64,000 nt of DNA from Calamus simplicifolius (GCA_900491605.1 UESW01003833.1:1760652-1824651); one strand, 5' to 3'. Positions 46,901-57,070 are shown, numbered from the stretch's first letter. Made by a program: numbers and translations. Notes: generated by a model not told the origin, from the letters alone.

Positions 46901-47026
46901 AACAACTCCTCCTCTTTTGCTTTCAAGGGTGATGAATTGATCCTTGTCACCCGTCATGTGTCTTGAGCAGCCACTATCGAGATACCACTTTCGTTTTGCT
47001 CTTTTGGCCGCAAGACACTCCTGCAA
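43907..47026 (-). pseudogene. Sirevirus B pol: protease, integrase, RT, RNase H
   Basis: Protease active site KWYLDSGCSRHMTGD, GAG-pre-integrase with WLWHRRLGHAS, Cys pair CDACQFGKQT, and integrase with HMDLFGPTRTTSLGR and SLRSDHDTEFENH. Here Gly of the usual DHGTEF is Asp. The frame shifts at about 46,124 (one base lost), and integrase continues in pieces to about 45,812. RT runs 45,474-44,794 as one open stretch from NNHLTFVSQIEP through DVKSAFLNGFINEEVFVEQP to YVDD at about 44,839-44,850, followed by a one-base loss. RNase H (about 44,513-43,907) has further stops, including loss of a conserved Trp before 44,200. The order is protease-integrase-RT-RNase H, diagnostic of Copia. Confidence 0.9.
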
Positions 47027-47032
47027 AAATGA

Positions 47033-48685
47033 TCAAGTCTTATATTTAGGTACCCAAGCCTTCTTGGATCCTTCATGATTAGTAGCATAAAAGATTGTTC
47101 CTTTGGGAACCCATATTTTCTTTCCTTTACGACTTAAATTCTTGTTACTATTTCTTTCCTTACATTCATAGGATTTATGGCCTTTCTTGTTACAATAATG
47201 ACATGTAACATCATCTTTATTTGGTTCTTTTCTGAAAAAGTTTTTGACAAACTTTTGTTTTATGTTAGGCCTATATCCTAATCCAGCCTTATCAAATATA
47301 GCTCTTTGATTACTCAATAATAAATTAAGTTTTTTAGAACTATTAGTGAATTTATCAATAATATTTTTATATTTGTCAGCTTCCTTCTTTAATTTATCAT
47401 TTTCATTGGAGATTGATTCTCTTTCTTTTGTCAAATTATCATTTTCAGATTTCAGCATCTCAATCTCATGAGTAAGATTATCTTTTTCTTTAATGAGAAT
47501 TGAATTATCAGTTTTCAAAAATTTGTATTTCTTTTTCAAGGCTTTAAAATCATCAACTAGTTCATTAAAAGCTTCAAACAATTTATCAAATATGAAATCA
47601 TCACAAGGGTTTTCAGAACTTACCTCGTTATCATCGTTTGCCATAAAGCAAATGTTTGCAACTTTTTTTTGTTCTTCCTCTGAAGAGGATTCATCGCTGT
47701 CACTCCAAGTTGCAACATACGCCTTCTTTTTCTTCTTGTAGGCTTTATTCAGTTGAGGACAGTCATATCTAAAATGCCCTGGTTTCTTACACTCATAACA
47801 AATTAGGGGCTCATTTTCTTTTTCTTTGTCCTTCTCTTTCTCCTTCTCTCCTTCCATTTTTGTTCCAGATTTCTTCTTGTGGAAGGGTCTCCTTCTTTGC
47901 ATGAATTTCTTAAATTTTCTTGCAAGGAGTGTAGTCTCTTCATCATCATCATTATCACTGCAGCTCTCCTCACTTTCTGCAGCTTTAAGAGCAATTGTCT
48001 TCTTCTTCTTGACTTCCTCCTCTTGATGTTGTTTCATTGTTAGCTCATGAGTCATCAAGGATCCAAGTAGCTCTTCCAAAGGTAACACATTTAAGTCCTT
48101 TGCTTCTTGGATGGCAGTCATCTTCGCTTCCCACGATCTTGGAAGTGACCTAAGAATTTTACGCACAAGTTCAGAATTAGTATAGGTCTTACCTAGACTT
48201 TTTAAACCATTTATAATATCAGTGAATCTTGTGTACATGCATGTGATAGTTTCAGTTTGTTCCATGCTAAACAATTCATATTTATGCACTAAAATATTAA
48301 TCTTTGATTCTTTAACTTGATTTGTACCTTCATGGGTAACCTCTAATCTATCCCAAATTTCTTTCACGGAAATACATGTAGAAATTTGATTAAATTTATT
48401 TGCATCTAATGAACAATATAAAACATTCATAGCCTTGGCATTAAGTTGTGCCAACTTTTTATCATGTTCATCCCATTCTGTTTTCGGCTAAGGAATCACC
48501 ATGTTATCTACTCTAATTATGGGTGTGTGTGGACCATTAACTATGATACCCCATAAGTCATAGTCAAGTGCTTGAATAAAAATTTTCATCCTAGCTTTCC
48601 AATAACCATAATTAGTTCCATTAAACAAAGGAGGTCGATTAGTCGATTGACCTTCTAAGTAAGATGAACTAGCTTGAGCTACCAT
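47033..48685 (-). pseudogene. Sirevirus B gag (551 codons, one premature stop)
   Basis: Gag forms the particle and binds element RNA. ATG at 48,685 (MVAQASSSYLEGQSTNRPP). N-terminal region with YWKARMKIFIQALDYDLW. Gag core (UBN2-type) with NQVKESKINILVHKYELF, SLPRSWEAKMTAIQEAKD and LPLEELLGSLMTHELTMKQH. Lys-rich stretch, first CCHC knuckle CYECKKPGHFRYDC, acidic WSDSDESSSEEE, a long coiled coil (about residues 290-420) and second CCHC knuckle CHYCNKKGHKSYEC. The C-terminus KAWVPKYKT ends in TGA at 47,033. A single TAG near 48,485 is the only interruption. Pol follows in the same frame, 6-7 nt on. Two CCHC motifs and a coiled coil between them fit SIRE-type gag. Confidence 0.9.
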
Positions 48686-48732
48686 TTGGATCTTTAGCTC
48701 TTGATTGTTAGACCAAATTCAAATGAGCACTT

Positions 48733-48744
48733 GCTCTGATACCA
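48733..48744 (-). other. Primer-binding site of Sirevirus B
   Basis: In element sense TGGTATCAGAGC, two bases from the LTR end. It is a perfect 12-base complement to initiator Met-tRNA. Confidence 0.92.
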
Positions 48745-48746
48745 AT

Positions 48747-50250
48747 TGTTGGCCCAGATGGCAACCTAAGAGGGTGGGGGGGGGGGTGAATTGGGTTCTT
48801 AAAAAATTTTAACCTTTTAAAACTATTGACTTTGAAATAATTAAGTGCAAAATAAATTTCAATCACAAATGAAGAGATAGTGAGAGAGACAATTAAAGCA
48901 CGGTAAACACAAGAATTTTATAGTGGTTCGGTGTATCCAACACCTACATCCACTCCCAAGTTTCACTTGAGTCCACACTATAATCAACTAGATTATAGCT
49001 GAGTTATTTTACAAGATCACAACTCAAAACTTGTTGTTTCCCAGGGATCACAACGAACCCAGCTGGTTTTTCGGGCTCACCAGCACACAACCCAAACACA
49101 AGCTAATCTAGCTTGTCCCGAGGTATACTACCTCCACTAATTCAATCCCCCTGATTGAACTAGTAAAAACAAGAGAGAATAATGTTTACAATAACACACA
49201 GCTCCTTAAATGAGCAAATATTCAAAGTAAATAAACAAGTTTAGAAAAGCCTGATTTGAAGATGATTGGATTTGAGCTTTACTTCTTTTTTCTTTTTCTC
49301 TTCTCTTTTGAGATATTGAATCAAGCCTCAGCTCTGATTCTTCACAGATGTTGTAGATGAGAAGTTAGGAAATCACAAAAACAGAGCTTTTTCTTCTCTT
49401 GAAAAATCCTCCGATTTTCAAGTTGAATGCCTTGGATTTCTCTTTGAGCTTTTTGGAGTGGAAGAATTTGAATGTGAATTCTTTTCTCTTGAATTCTTGC
49501 TCAAGACCTTTTGGATTTTTTCAATATGATTTCTCTATTTTTCCATTTTTTCTTCTTGTTTTCAAATGAACGCTCTTTCCCCTTTTATAGATTCAGTTTA
49601 ATCCATTTTTGGGTGTAAAACTAGCCGTTGGAATGTACCTGGAAAGTTTTTCCATACATGAAATATAGCCGTTAAGGGTTAGGTAAAGAAAATATTACCG
49701 TTTGAGCTGATTTGGCAATTTAAAAATCCGTTCCTGACAGATTAGAGTCGGCTCCAACTTTTCAGGTGTTGGCTCCAAGTCGCGTATCCAAAAATAGAAA
49801 GTTCTGAGCTCGTTGAGAAGTCGGCTCCGAAAAAGTAAGGTGTCGGCTCGCCATGTTCAGGTATCGGCTCCAAAAGACTGTAAGTGTCGGCTCCAAGGTA
49901 GTCAAAAATCATGCGTTCTGTCCCCGTGTTGGAGTCGGCTCCAGACACTATAAGTGTCGACTCCGAAACTCTGGGTGTCGGCTCCGAAACTCTGGGTGTC
50001 GGCTCCGGACCGTATCAAAAATTAGAAAGACATTTGATTGGCCATGGGGTCGGCTCCAAACTTTCTAGGTGTCGACTCCAGGCTCTGAATTTTGAAACTT
50101 ACCTTTGGCACTTGATTCAAAACATATTTCTTGATGCCTTTTGATTAACCAAATATTTTTAAGCCCTGAAACACTTGTTAAATTTATTAGTAACACAATG
50201 AATATACTCAATTCCTTTATTAATCATCAAAATCAATAATTGGATCAACA
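48747..50250 (-). repeat. 5' LTR of Sirevirus B (1,504 bp)
   Basis: Runs TGTTGGCCCAGATGG to TTGGATCAACA. TATA-type box at 49,583-49,589, box array at 49,744-50,079. It is close in sequence to its partner at 40,038. Confidence 0.92.
49744..50079 (-). promoter_or_regulatory. U3 array of phased DRE-like boxes (LTR B, 5' copy)
   Basis: It has the same box order as 41,034-41,369, with more of the boxes retaining GTCGGC (element sense GCCGAC). Confidence 0.7.
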
Positions 50251-50255
50251 ATTTT
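50251..50255. repeat. Target-site duplication, right, of Sirevirus B (ATTTT)
   Basis: Partner of 40,034-40,038. The gag codons of Sirevirus A run through it when B is removed. Confidence 0.72.
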
Positions 50256-51570
50256 TATATTTATTAACTTCTTTTTTAAGCTAACATTTTCATTAGAAAT
50301 TGACTCTTTATCTTTTAACAAATTCTTATTTTTAGATTTCAATTCTTCAACTTCAGGTGTTAGTTTATCCTTTTCCTTGACAAGATTTGAATTATCATTT
50401 TTCAAAACTTTGCTTTTCTTTTTCAGAATTTTGAAATCACTAACTAATTCATTAAATGCATCAAGCAATTCGTCAAAGGTAAAGTCATGAGTTTCGGTAC
50501 ATACCTCATCATCTTCTTTTGCCATAAAGCAAATGTTTGCAACTTCCTTTTGTTCCTCCTCGGATGAGGATTCTTCACTGTTGCTCCATGTTGCAATGCC
50601 TTTTCTTTTTCTTGTATCCCTTTTTCAATTGAGGACAATCATATCTAAAGTGCTCCGATTTCTTACATTCATAGCATATGAGGGGGTCTTTCTCTTTATC
50701 CTTATCCTTTTCTTTTTCTTTTTCACCATCCATCTTTGTTTCAAATTTTTTCTTGTGGAAGGGTCTCCTTCTTTGCATAAATCTTTTGAATTTCTTAGCT
50801 AGAAGTGCAGTCTCCTCATCATCACCATCTTCTTCATCATCACTGCTACTCTTCTCGATTTCTGCAGCTTTGAGGGCAATTGTTCTCTTCTTTTTGACCT
50901 CTTCCTCTTGATGTTGCTTCATGGTCAGTTCATGGGTCATCAATGATCCAAGTAGCTCTTCCAAAGGTAATGTATTTAAATCTTTGGCTTCTTGGATGGT
51001 AGTTACTTTCACTTCCCATGATCTTGGAAGAGACTTAAGGATTTTACGAACCAATTCAGAGTTAGTATAGGTCTTACCAAGATTTTTTAGATCATTTACA
51101 ATATCAGTAAATCTAGTATACATACATGTGATAGTTTCATTTTGTTCCATGCTAAACAATTCATACTTATGAACAAGAATATTAATCTTAGATTCTTTGA
51201 CTTGATTAGTACCCTCATGGGTAACTTCTAGTCTATCCCAATTTTTTTTTGCAGAAATATATGTAGAAATTCTATTAAACTCATTAGCATCTAAAGCACA
51301 ATATAAAACATTCATGGCCTTAGCATTGAGCTGAGCCATTTTCCTATCATTCTCATTCCAATCCCTTTCGGGTTTAGGAACCATTGAACCATCTACTAAG
51401 TGTGTGGGTGTGCTAGGTCCATTAGTGATTACACTCCAAAGCTCATAATCTAAAGCTTGAATAAAAATTCTCATTCTAGCTTTCCAATAAGAATAATTAG
51501 AACCATTGAATAAAGGAGGTCTATTGGTAGAATGACCTTCAACATATGAAGATCCAGCTTGAGCTGCCAT
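50251..51570 (-). pseudogene. Sirevirus A gag, 5' part
   Basis: ATG at 51,570 (MAAQAGSSYVEGHSTNRPP). Then YWKARMRIFIQALDYELW, NQVKESKINILVHKYELF, SLPRSWEVKVTTIQEAKD, LPLEELLGSLMTHELTMKQH, a Lys-rich stretch and the CCHC knuckle CYECKKSEHFRYDC, in which the usual Gly is Glu. It is open for 331 codons to about 50,590, then a small deletion shifts the frame. The acidic and coiled-coil parts continue to 50,251, where Sirevirus B interrupts. The remaining gag lies at 39,715-40,037. Confidence 0.88.
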
Positions 51571-51618
51571 TTGGATCTTTAACTCTTGATCGTTAGATCA
51601 AACAAGAAATGAGCACAA

Positions 51619-51630
51619 GCTCTGATACCA
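51619..51630 (-). other. Primer-binding site of Sirevirus A
   Basis: In element sense TGGTATCAGAGC, two bases beyond the 5' LTR. Confidence 0.92.
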
Positions 51631-51632
51631 AT

Positions 51633-53226
51633 TGTGGCCCAGATGGCAACCCAAGAGGGAGGGTGAATTGGGTTCTTAAAAAAAAATTAGCTCTTTAAAA
51701 AAAAACTTTTTGTTTTGATATGAAAGAGCTTAAGTGCAAAGTAGATAAATGCTAATCACAAATAAATGAGATAGAGGAAGACTAAGAAACAAAGCACGAC
51801 AAACATAAAGATTTTATAGTGGTTTGGTGTATCCAACACCTCTACGTCCACTCCCAAGCTTCACTTGGGTCCACACTATAATCCTTTTGATTATAGTCGA
51901 GTTGTTTTACAAGCTCACAACTCAAAACTTATTGTTTCCCTCGGGATCACAACGAACCCAGCTGGTTTTCTGGGCTCACCAACACACAACCCAACAACAA
52001 GCTATCCTTAGCTTGTACCGAGGTATACTACCTCCACTAATTCAATCCCCCGATTGAATTAGCAAACACTAATGAAAAATAGAGTTTAAGTACACAACAG
52101 CTCCTCAAATGAGCAAATAAACAATAAACTAAACAATGATAAGAAAAGCTTGTTTGAAGCTCTTTGAATGTGTGCTTTTCTTCTTTTCTTCTTTTCCTCT
52201 TCTCCTTTGAAAGATTGAATCAGGGCCTCAACTCAGATTCTTCAGAAATTTGTAGTTAAGAAGTTGAGGATTTGGGGCTTTTGCTATCTTTCTTCTAAAG
52301 ATGGAAATCTCCTTGATTTGAACTTGAGAAGCTTGTGGATTTCTCTTTGAGCTTTTTGAGGTTGATGGATTTGAGCTCTAAGTCTTTTCTCTTGATTTCT
52401 CTCTCTTTTTCACAGAGTATTTTTCTTGATTTTTCTCCTCTTTTCTCTTGTATATCCTCTCTTTTTCAAACGGACGATTTTTCCTTTTTATAGATTTCTT
52501 AATCTAGGTTTAGGTGGGAAATATAGCCGTTGTAAGTTGTTTGGATCTCTCTACACACAAAGAAAATAGCTGTTAGAGGTTAGGTAAAAAGAAATCTTAC
52601 CGTTGGAGTCTGTTCTGACAGATAAAAAATCCGTTCCTGACAGGTTGGAGTCGGCTCCAACTTTTTAGGTGTTGGCTCCAAGTCGGGTATCCAAAAATAG
52701 AAAATAAAAAGTTATTGAGGAGTTGGCTCCGAGAAAGTTAAGTGTCGGCTCACCGCTTTCGGGGGTCGGCTCCACAATCTAAAAGTGTCGGCTCCAGAAA
52801 TGCTCATAAAAACACGCTCTCTGTTCTCAGGTTAGAGTCGGCTCCAGAAAATCAGGTGTCGACTCCCAAACTCTCAGGTGTCGGCTCCCAAATACTGGGT
52901 GTAGGCTCCAGAAACCGAAACAGAATACGCTTCTCTGTATCTCAGGTTGGAGTCGGCTCTGAAACTCTGGGTGTCGACTCCAGACCGTGCCAAAATTTCA
53001 GAAAACTTCTGATACGCCTTGGGGTTGGCTCCTGACCATTTGGGTGTCGACTCTAAGCTCTGAACTTTGAAAAATTCTTTTGATATTTTGATTCAAAACT
53101 TGTTTCTTTATTCCTTTTGATTGATCAAACATTTTTAATCCCTGTAACACTTGTTAAATCTATTAGAAACATAGTAAATATACTCATGTCTTTTATTAAT
53201 CATCAAAATCAATACTTGAGTCAATA
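51633..53226 (-). repeat. 5' LTR of Sirevirus A (1,594 bp)
   Basis: On the plus strand it begins TGTGGCCCAGATGG (one T fewer than its sister) and ends TTGAGTCAATA, where CA has become TA. TATA-type box at 52,485-52,492, box array at 52,647-53,054. Confidence 0.9.
52647..53054 (-). promoter_or_regulatory. U3 array of phased DRE-like boxes (LTR A, 5' copy)
   Basis: It is collinear with 33,539-33,924 and carries an additional box pair around 52,855-52,900 (a 'gtcgactcccaaactctcagg' type insertion), so the array changes by whole units. Confidence 0.65.
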
Positions 53227-53231
53227 GATCG
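53227..53231. repeat. Target-site duplication, right, of Sirevirus A (GATCG)
   Basis: Identical to 32,514-32,518. Confidence 0.88.
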
Positions 53232-53591
53232 GCCGTCATTATTGGGGTGACATCATTAATGTCTCATCATTAACCATGAATCATGCCTCTCCGTGCACCA
53301 CTGGAGCGCGTCACCTCTGGTTAAGAGGATCGTGCGACCATTGGGATGCTGCCTTCAATTACAGGGTGTCCACATGATCGGTAAATCGGGCGAGACAATT
53401 CGAATGTCAGGCATAAAGGGTATTCTGTCTTTCTCCACCGAGATTTCCATGCATTTGAAGCTTCTCTTTCTTCCCTGAAACCTGAGTCCCCGAGGCCTTC
53501 TTCTTCTGATCCCTGTGTCCTCTATCTTCTCCTCCGCTCGAGGTTAGTTTTGCTTTATCCTTCTTCATTTCCTCCTCTTTCTTTCCTTTTG

Positions 53592-54424
53592 ATGGCTCTC
53601 GATAGGAAGGGCAAAAGGCCCGTAGTGGCATCTTCCTCCTCATCCTCCTTTGAGGATAAGGTTCTCTTGACCCAACTCCGGGCGGCTGGTGGTATCTCGA
53701 TCCATGGCCGTTCGAAGACCGTAGCTCCACCACAGCCTGCGGCCCAACCACCACTTAGGGTTTGCCAAACGCCCTCTCCAGCCGCCGCTCATAGCTCTGC
53801 GGGCCCGAAGGGGGTCGCTTCTACCATAACCTCCGAGAATGTAGAGTCCCTTAGGGCCACATATAGGATTGCCAAGGACAACTGTCTGTCTGTCCCTGAA
53901 CCTAGCCATAGGGTTACCACCGATAGCGCCGGGGGGTTTGCCCTGCACGAGAAATTTTTTAGGGCAGGTCTCAGACTTTTCATCCACCATTTCATAATTA
54001 GTCTTCTCGATAGGTACGACCTGGCTCTGACACAGTTGGCTCCGAACTCCTTTTGAACCATCTATGCCTTTATGGTGTTGTGTAGCTTCCATAGCATAGT
54101 GGGTCGAGTTTCCCTGTTTCGAAGCATGTACACCCTTCACCATCATTCCGACACCGGTTGGTGGATGTTCGCACCCAGACCTCATCAAGCCATCAAGCTA
54201 GATCTTCCCTCCTCCATCAAGGGATGAAAATTCCGCTTTCTTTTTGCACACATCAAGGGGGTGAGGCTGAGTTGGGGGAGCCCCAACTTAGAGCCAAATA
54301 AGAACTCAGTGGTGGACTAGGGTGATCGGGAAGTTTACGACCAGTTGCTGTCCTCCCGGGTGCCTCCCTGCCGAGAGCTTCTATCGAAGGAGAACATCTA
54401 GGATGCCAACCTAACCTCCGAGAT
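53592..54424 (+). pseudogene. Tat-type Gypsy ORF1 (transposon-associated gag-like protein), N-terminal part
   Basis: The likely start is ATG 53,592 (MALDRKGKRPVVASSSS), which X2 shares at 56,914. A Ser-rich head is followed by a Pro/Ala-rich stretch. Then comes FALHEKFFRAGLRLFIHHFI with LALTQLAPNSF, which resembles the 'putative gypsy type transposon' domain of Tat/Ogre-like elements (family assignment from memory). A TGA at 54,054-54,056 replaces the Arg codon expected before TIYAFMVL, and the frame continues beyond with more stops to about 54,424. The function of this ORF in Tat elements is not established. The antisense frames are shadows. Confidence 0.65.
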
Positions 54425-54497
54425 GGTGAGCGCAATTTTCTCTCTTTTTTATTTTTTATTTTTATTTTTTTTGACCTTAGCCCTCTGTCACATGCAG
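54425..54497 (+). other. Intron-like segment in X1 (GT...AG, T-rich)
   Basis: 'gagatg|gtgagcgc' opens and 'cacatgcag|gt' closes a 73-nt stretch with a long T-rich tract, the usual make-up of a plant intron. Nothing else supports splicing here. Confidence 0.35.
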
Positions 54498-54510
54498 GTA
54501 TGAGAATCTC

Positions 54511-55567
54511 TGCGACAAGAATCGGTTTAACATTAATGAATTATTAATTAGTTAAGACGTTATTAGCTTGAAATTATGAGCCAAAGACGTGCGACCAACT
54601 TTGAATTGAATTGTAAAATGGTATGGACCATATAGATCCTTATCAATACATTTGTTTGCAATTCATATATAATATAATAATCACTACATTTGTCCTGACA
54701 ACAGTATCAGAAAAGATTTTAGGTAAACTTGAATTGGAAACGGTCAGATTTATGTGCTACATTGTCAGCATGAACATCGGCTACCTGGTTGAGGTGGATG
54801 GATAGCAGAATGAAATTTATGATGGTGAAAGCAATTAATACTATTGATATTCGTTGTCATGAAACACCTTATAAATCATCTCTATGTCCTGAATTTGTTG
54901 TCAGCTGATAAACAGATTGAAGCAAAGTCTCTTTTTTCAAAAAAAAAAAAAAATCTAGACTTTAAGAACGTGAAAAGTTGTGATGAAGAATCTGGCACCT
55001 ACCACAGTTTTAGTTGGTTAAAGAATTAAAATGGTTAGCCAATCTTATGGCCTAAGACTGCATTCCTTACTACTATATCAGAAACTTAAAAATCACGGAA
55101 TCTGGGTCCGTTGTTTGACATCACAAAGCACAGCCGATTTGTGGGACGTCTATAGCGCTGTCACAAATAGAGGTTAATCTAAAGCTATATATCTCTTCAT
55201 GTTTCTTCGGCAGTCAACTTGGCTGCACAGAAAAAATATAGTTATGAAACTAGATGTAAAATAATTAGAGACTGAACGCCAGACGTTGAGCAACTCCTAA
55301 TCCATCTGTCCATCTAATTCTCAGACGTCATACAATATGCATCGAATTGGAATAATTCAATGTTGGCCATACTTAAAGTTTCAGTGATTGGCATTAAACA
55401 GCCGCCCTCCCCAATTCAAATACGTAACGTAGTCTTCCGACTAAAGCTACAACCCAAATTTCCATTCCAATGTTGTTCGTCCCCAGGCCAAAGCCACGAC
55501 TCCAGTTTATAAATATGAGGGTCAGAGAGTCTTTCAATGCCTCCGTCTTAAGCTGGGATCTTACAAA
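54511..55567. other. Intergenic DNA between the two Tat fragments
   Basis: AT-rich with no supported gene. Reading frames at 54,623-54,805 and 54,844-55,029 have no recognised domain. The right end (about 55,430-55,545) looks like a plant promoter. Confidence 0.5.
55430..55545 (+). promoter_or_regulatory. Possible orphan promoter with TATA box
   Basis: 'tttataaatatgag' at about 55,507-55,520 has the form of a plant TATA box, in a GC-richer stretch with ACGT motifs ('atacgtaacgtag', 55,421-55,433). About 45 bp downstream the Tat fragment X2 begins, so no host coding sequence follows. It may be the truncated promoter of a lost gene or part of X2. Confidence 0.25.
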
Positions 55568-55963
55568 AAAAGTCTCCGAGGGCTGGTTGTTTCAGCGGGA
55601 CCCTTCGATACTCAAGTAAATAATCTTAAAAAATAGTAGTGAATGTTTGAGGAAGTTGATAAAAACTTGGAGTTCACTTCTCTCATCATGAGCGAAGGTT
55701 CTTATACCTGGTCAGAGATCCCTCTTATCCCTTTTTTAGAGATAGTTGTTGATCCCAAGGTAACATTCTCTAGCATGAAATGAGCGGTGAGGCCAGCAAT
55801 AATAGGGCGTGCCCACCTCGTGGCCTATCAGGACTAACAGGCCACCTCTTTGTCTGATATGGGCGGTTGCAACTGGTTAGTGACCAAGTCTTGTCAGGTG
55901 TGGCGCCACATATAGTTGGTAGGTCAAGTCTTGTCGGGCATAGCGCCGCAATCAGTAGATGTG

Positions 55964-56050
55964 CCATGTGGTGGCCGCAAGCAATAGGTGGGCCACGTGG
56001 TAGCCACAGGCGGCCACGTGGTAGCTGCAGGCAGTAGGTGGGCCACGTGG
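55964..56050. promoter_or_regulatory. G-box-like array in fragment X2
   Basis: CCATGTGG at 55,964 and CCACGTGG at 55,993, 56,014 and 56,043; steps 29, 21 and 29 bp. Confidence 0.45.
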
Positions 56051-56441
56051 TGACCACCTAATCTAGAGTCGATGCCGAGGCCGATGCTGGTGTTGGTGTC
56101 AAGGCTGACGCTAGGGTTAGTGCCAAGGCCGACGCTAGGTTCAGTACCGAGGCCGATGTTGGTGTCGGTGCCGTCTCTGGAGATGACACATCGACACCCA
56201 GCAAATGGCTATCATTGTCTATTTTCAGCTCCGTCAGTCAATTATTTCCGTTAATCCTAACGTGGCTCGATCAACCAGATCAGATGCCCCCCGCTCTTGA
56301 GCTTGCATGACCGCATTTCCTGCTAAGTGAAAGGAGCGTAGAATTATTGTTGTGGTTGATCCTCACGTGCCATTGATTGCAGAGATGGAAAATTACCTTC
56401 GGGGGAAGATAACTTTTTAATGTTTGTGGACTAGGTATGGT

Positions 56442-56462
56442 GGGGGGGGGGGGGGGGGGGGG
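56442..56462 (+). repeat. Poly-G run (21 G)
   Basis: Twenty-one consecutive G lie inside X2. The equivalent place in X1 (about 32,417-32,425) has only four. It could be real expansion or a homopolymer sequencing error. Confidence 0.85.
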
Positions 56463-56913
56463 TCGTAACGCCACCACTCTATCTTCTATCATTGTCGAAA
56501 CGAGGAGATCTCCCTCAAAATCAAGGATATTTCTCTCAGAATTTAGAAGATTGACCATCATTATTGGGGTGACATCATTAATGTTTCATCATTAACCATG
56601 AATCATGCCTCTCTGTGTACCACTGGAGTGCGTCGCCTTAGGTGAAGGGGACCGTTCGGACGTTGGGATGTTGCCTTCAATTACAGGATGTCCACATGAC
56701 TGGCGAATTGGGCGGGATGATTCGAACGTCAGGCATAAAGGGTGTTCTGTCTTTCTCCACCGAGCTCTCCGTGCATTAGAAGCTTCTCTTTCTTCCCTGA
56801 AACCTGAGTCATCGAGGCCTTCTTCTTTTGATCTATGTATCCTTTGTCTTCTCCTTCGCTCCAGGTTAGTTTTTCTTGATCCTTCTTCATTTCCTCCTCT
56901 TTCTTTCCTCTTG

Positions 56914-57070
56914 ATGGTTCCCGATAGGAAGGGCAAAAGGCCCGTAGTGGCATCTTCCTCCTCATCCTCCTTTGAGGATAGGGTTCCCTTGACCCAACTC
57001 CGGGCAGCTAGTGGGATCTCGATCCGTGGCTATCCAGAGACCATAGCTCTACCACAGCCTGCGGCCCAAC
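56914..57070 (+). pseudogene. Tat-type Gypsy ORF1 start, cut by Sirevirus C
   Basis: MVPDRKGKRPVVASSSS opens a frame closely matching X1 ORF1 for about 52 residues. It then runs into the Sirevirus C LTR at 57,071. Confidence 0.65.

Larger units (their letters stand above)
40038..50250 (-). mobile_element. Sirevirus B, inserted in gag of Sirevirus A
   Basis: This is a complete structure of 10.2 kb: LTRs of 1,503 and 1,504 bp, primer-binding site, gag, pol, ORF3 and polypurine tracts on the minus strand. Same orientation as its host element. Near-equal LTR lengths and an almost intact gag suggest it is younger than Sirevirus A, in agreement with its nested position. Confidence 0.93.
32519..53226 (-). 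mobile_element. Sirevirus (SIRE-type Copia) A, split by Sirevirus B
   Basis: LTRs at 32,519-34,095 and 51,633-53,226, primer-binding site, gag, pol, ORF3 and polypurine tracts all read on the minus strand. The interior is 34,096-40,037 plus 50,251-51,632 (about 7.3 kb) once Sirevirus B is removed. SIRE lineage membership rests on the gag (ARMRIFIQALDYELW, LPLEELLGSLMTHEL), multiple AGGGGGAG-type polypurine copies and an extra ORF after pol. Confidence 0.92.
53232..54510 (+). mobile_element. Tat-type Gypsy fragment X1, part 3 (leader and ORF1)
   Basis: It is collinear with X2 from about 56,553 ('catcattattggggtgacat', 'catgaatcatgcctctc'). It includes the start of the element's first ORF and ends near an intron-like stretch around 54,500. 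The right limit is approximate. Confidence 0.72.
55568..57070 (+). mobile_element. Tat-type Gypsy fragment X2
   Basis: This is the uninterrupted counterpart of X1 (25,142-25,781 + 32,384-32,518 + 53,227 onward). It includes G-box-like repeats, the 24-bp tandem repeat (56,066-56,180), a 21-G run and the first 52 codons of ORF1 (ATG 56,914). Sirevirus C is inserted at 57,071 inside ORF1. The left limit is uncertain. Confidence 0.68.

Noticed and set aside
47493..48026. Phe/Ser-rich plus-strand frames across Sirevirus gag genes (also 50,533-50,911, 59,630-59,896)
   Set aside because: They are antisense readings of the Lys/Glu-rich gag coiled coil and basic regions.
49742..49948. Short proteins with repeated Glu-Pro-Thr-Pro or Ser-Gly-Ala-Asp motifs in the LTRs (also at 41,092-41,434, 43,413-43,737, 52,742-53,035, 63,535-63,897)
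   Set aside because: These are translations of the 21-bp box arrays in several frames on both strands. They lack a conserved start and differ between copies.
53640..54188. 182-codon antisense frame
   Set aside because: It runs opposite to the Tat ORF1, has no family resemblance and is not kept open in X2.
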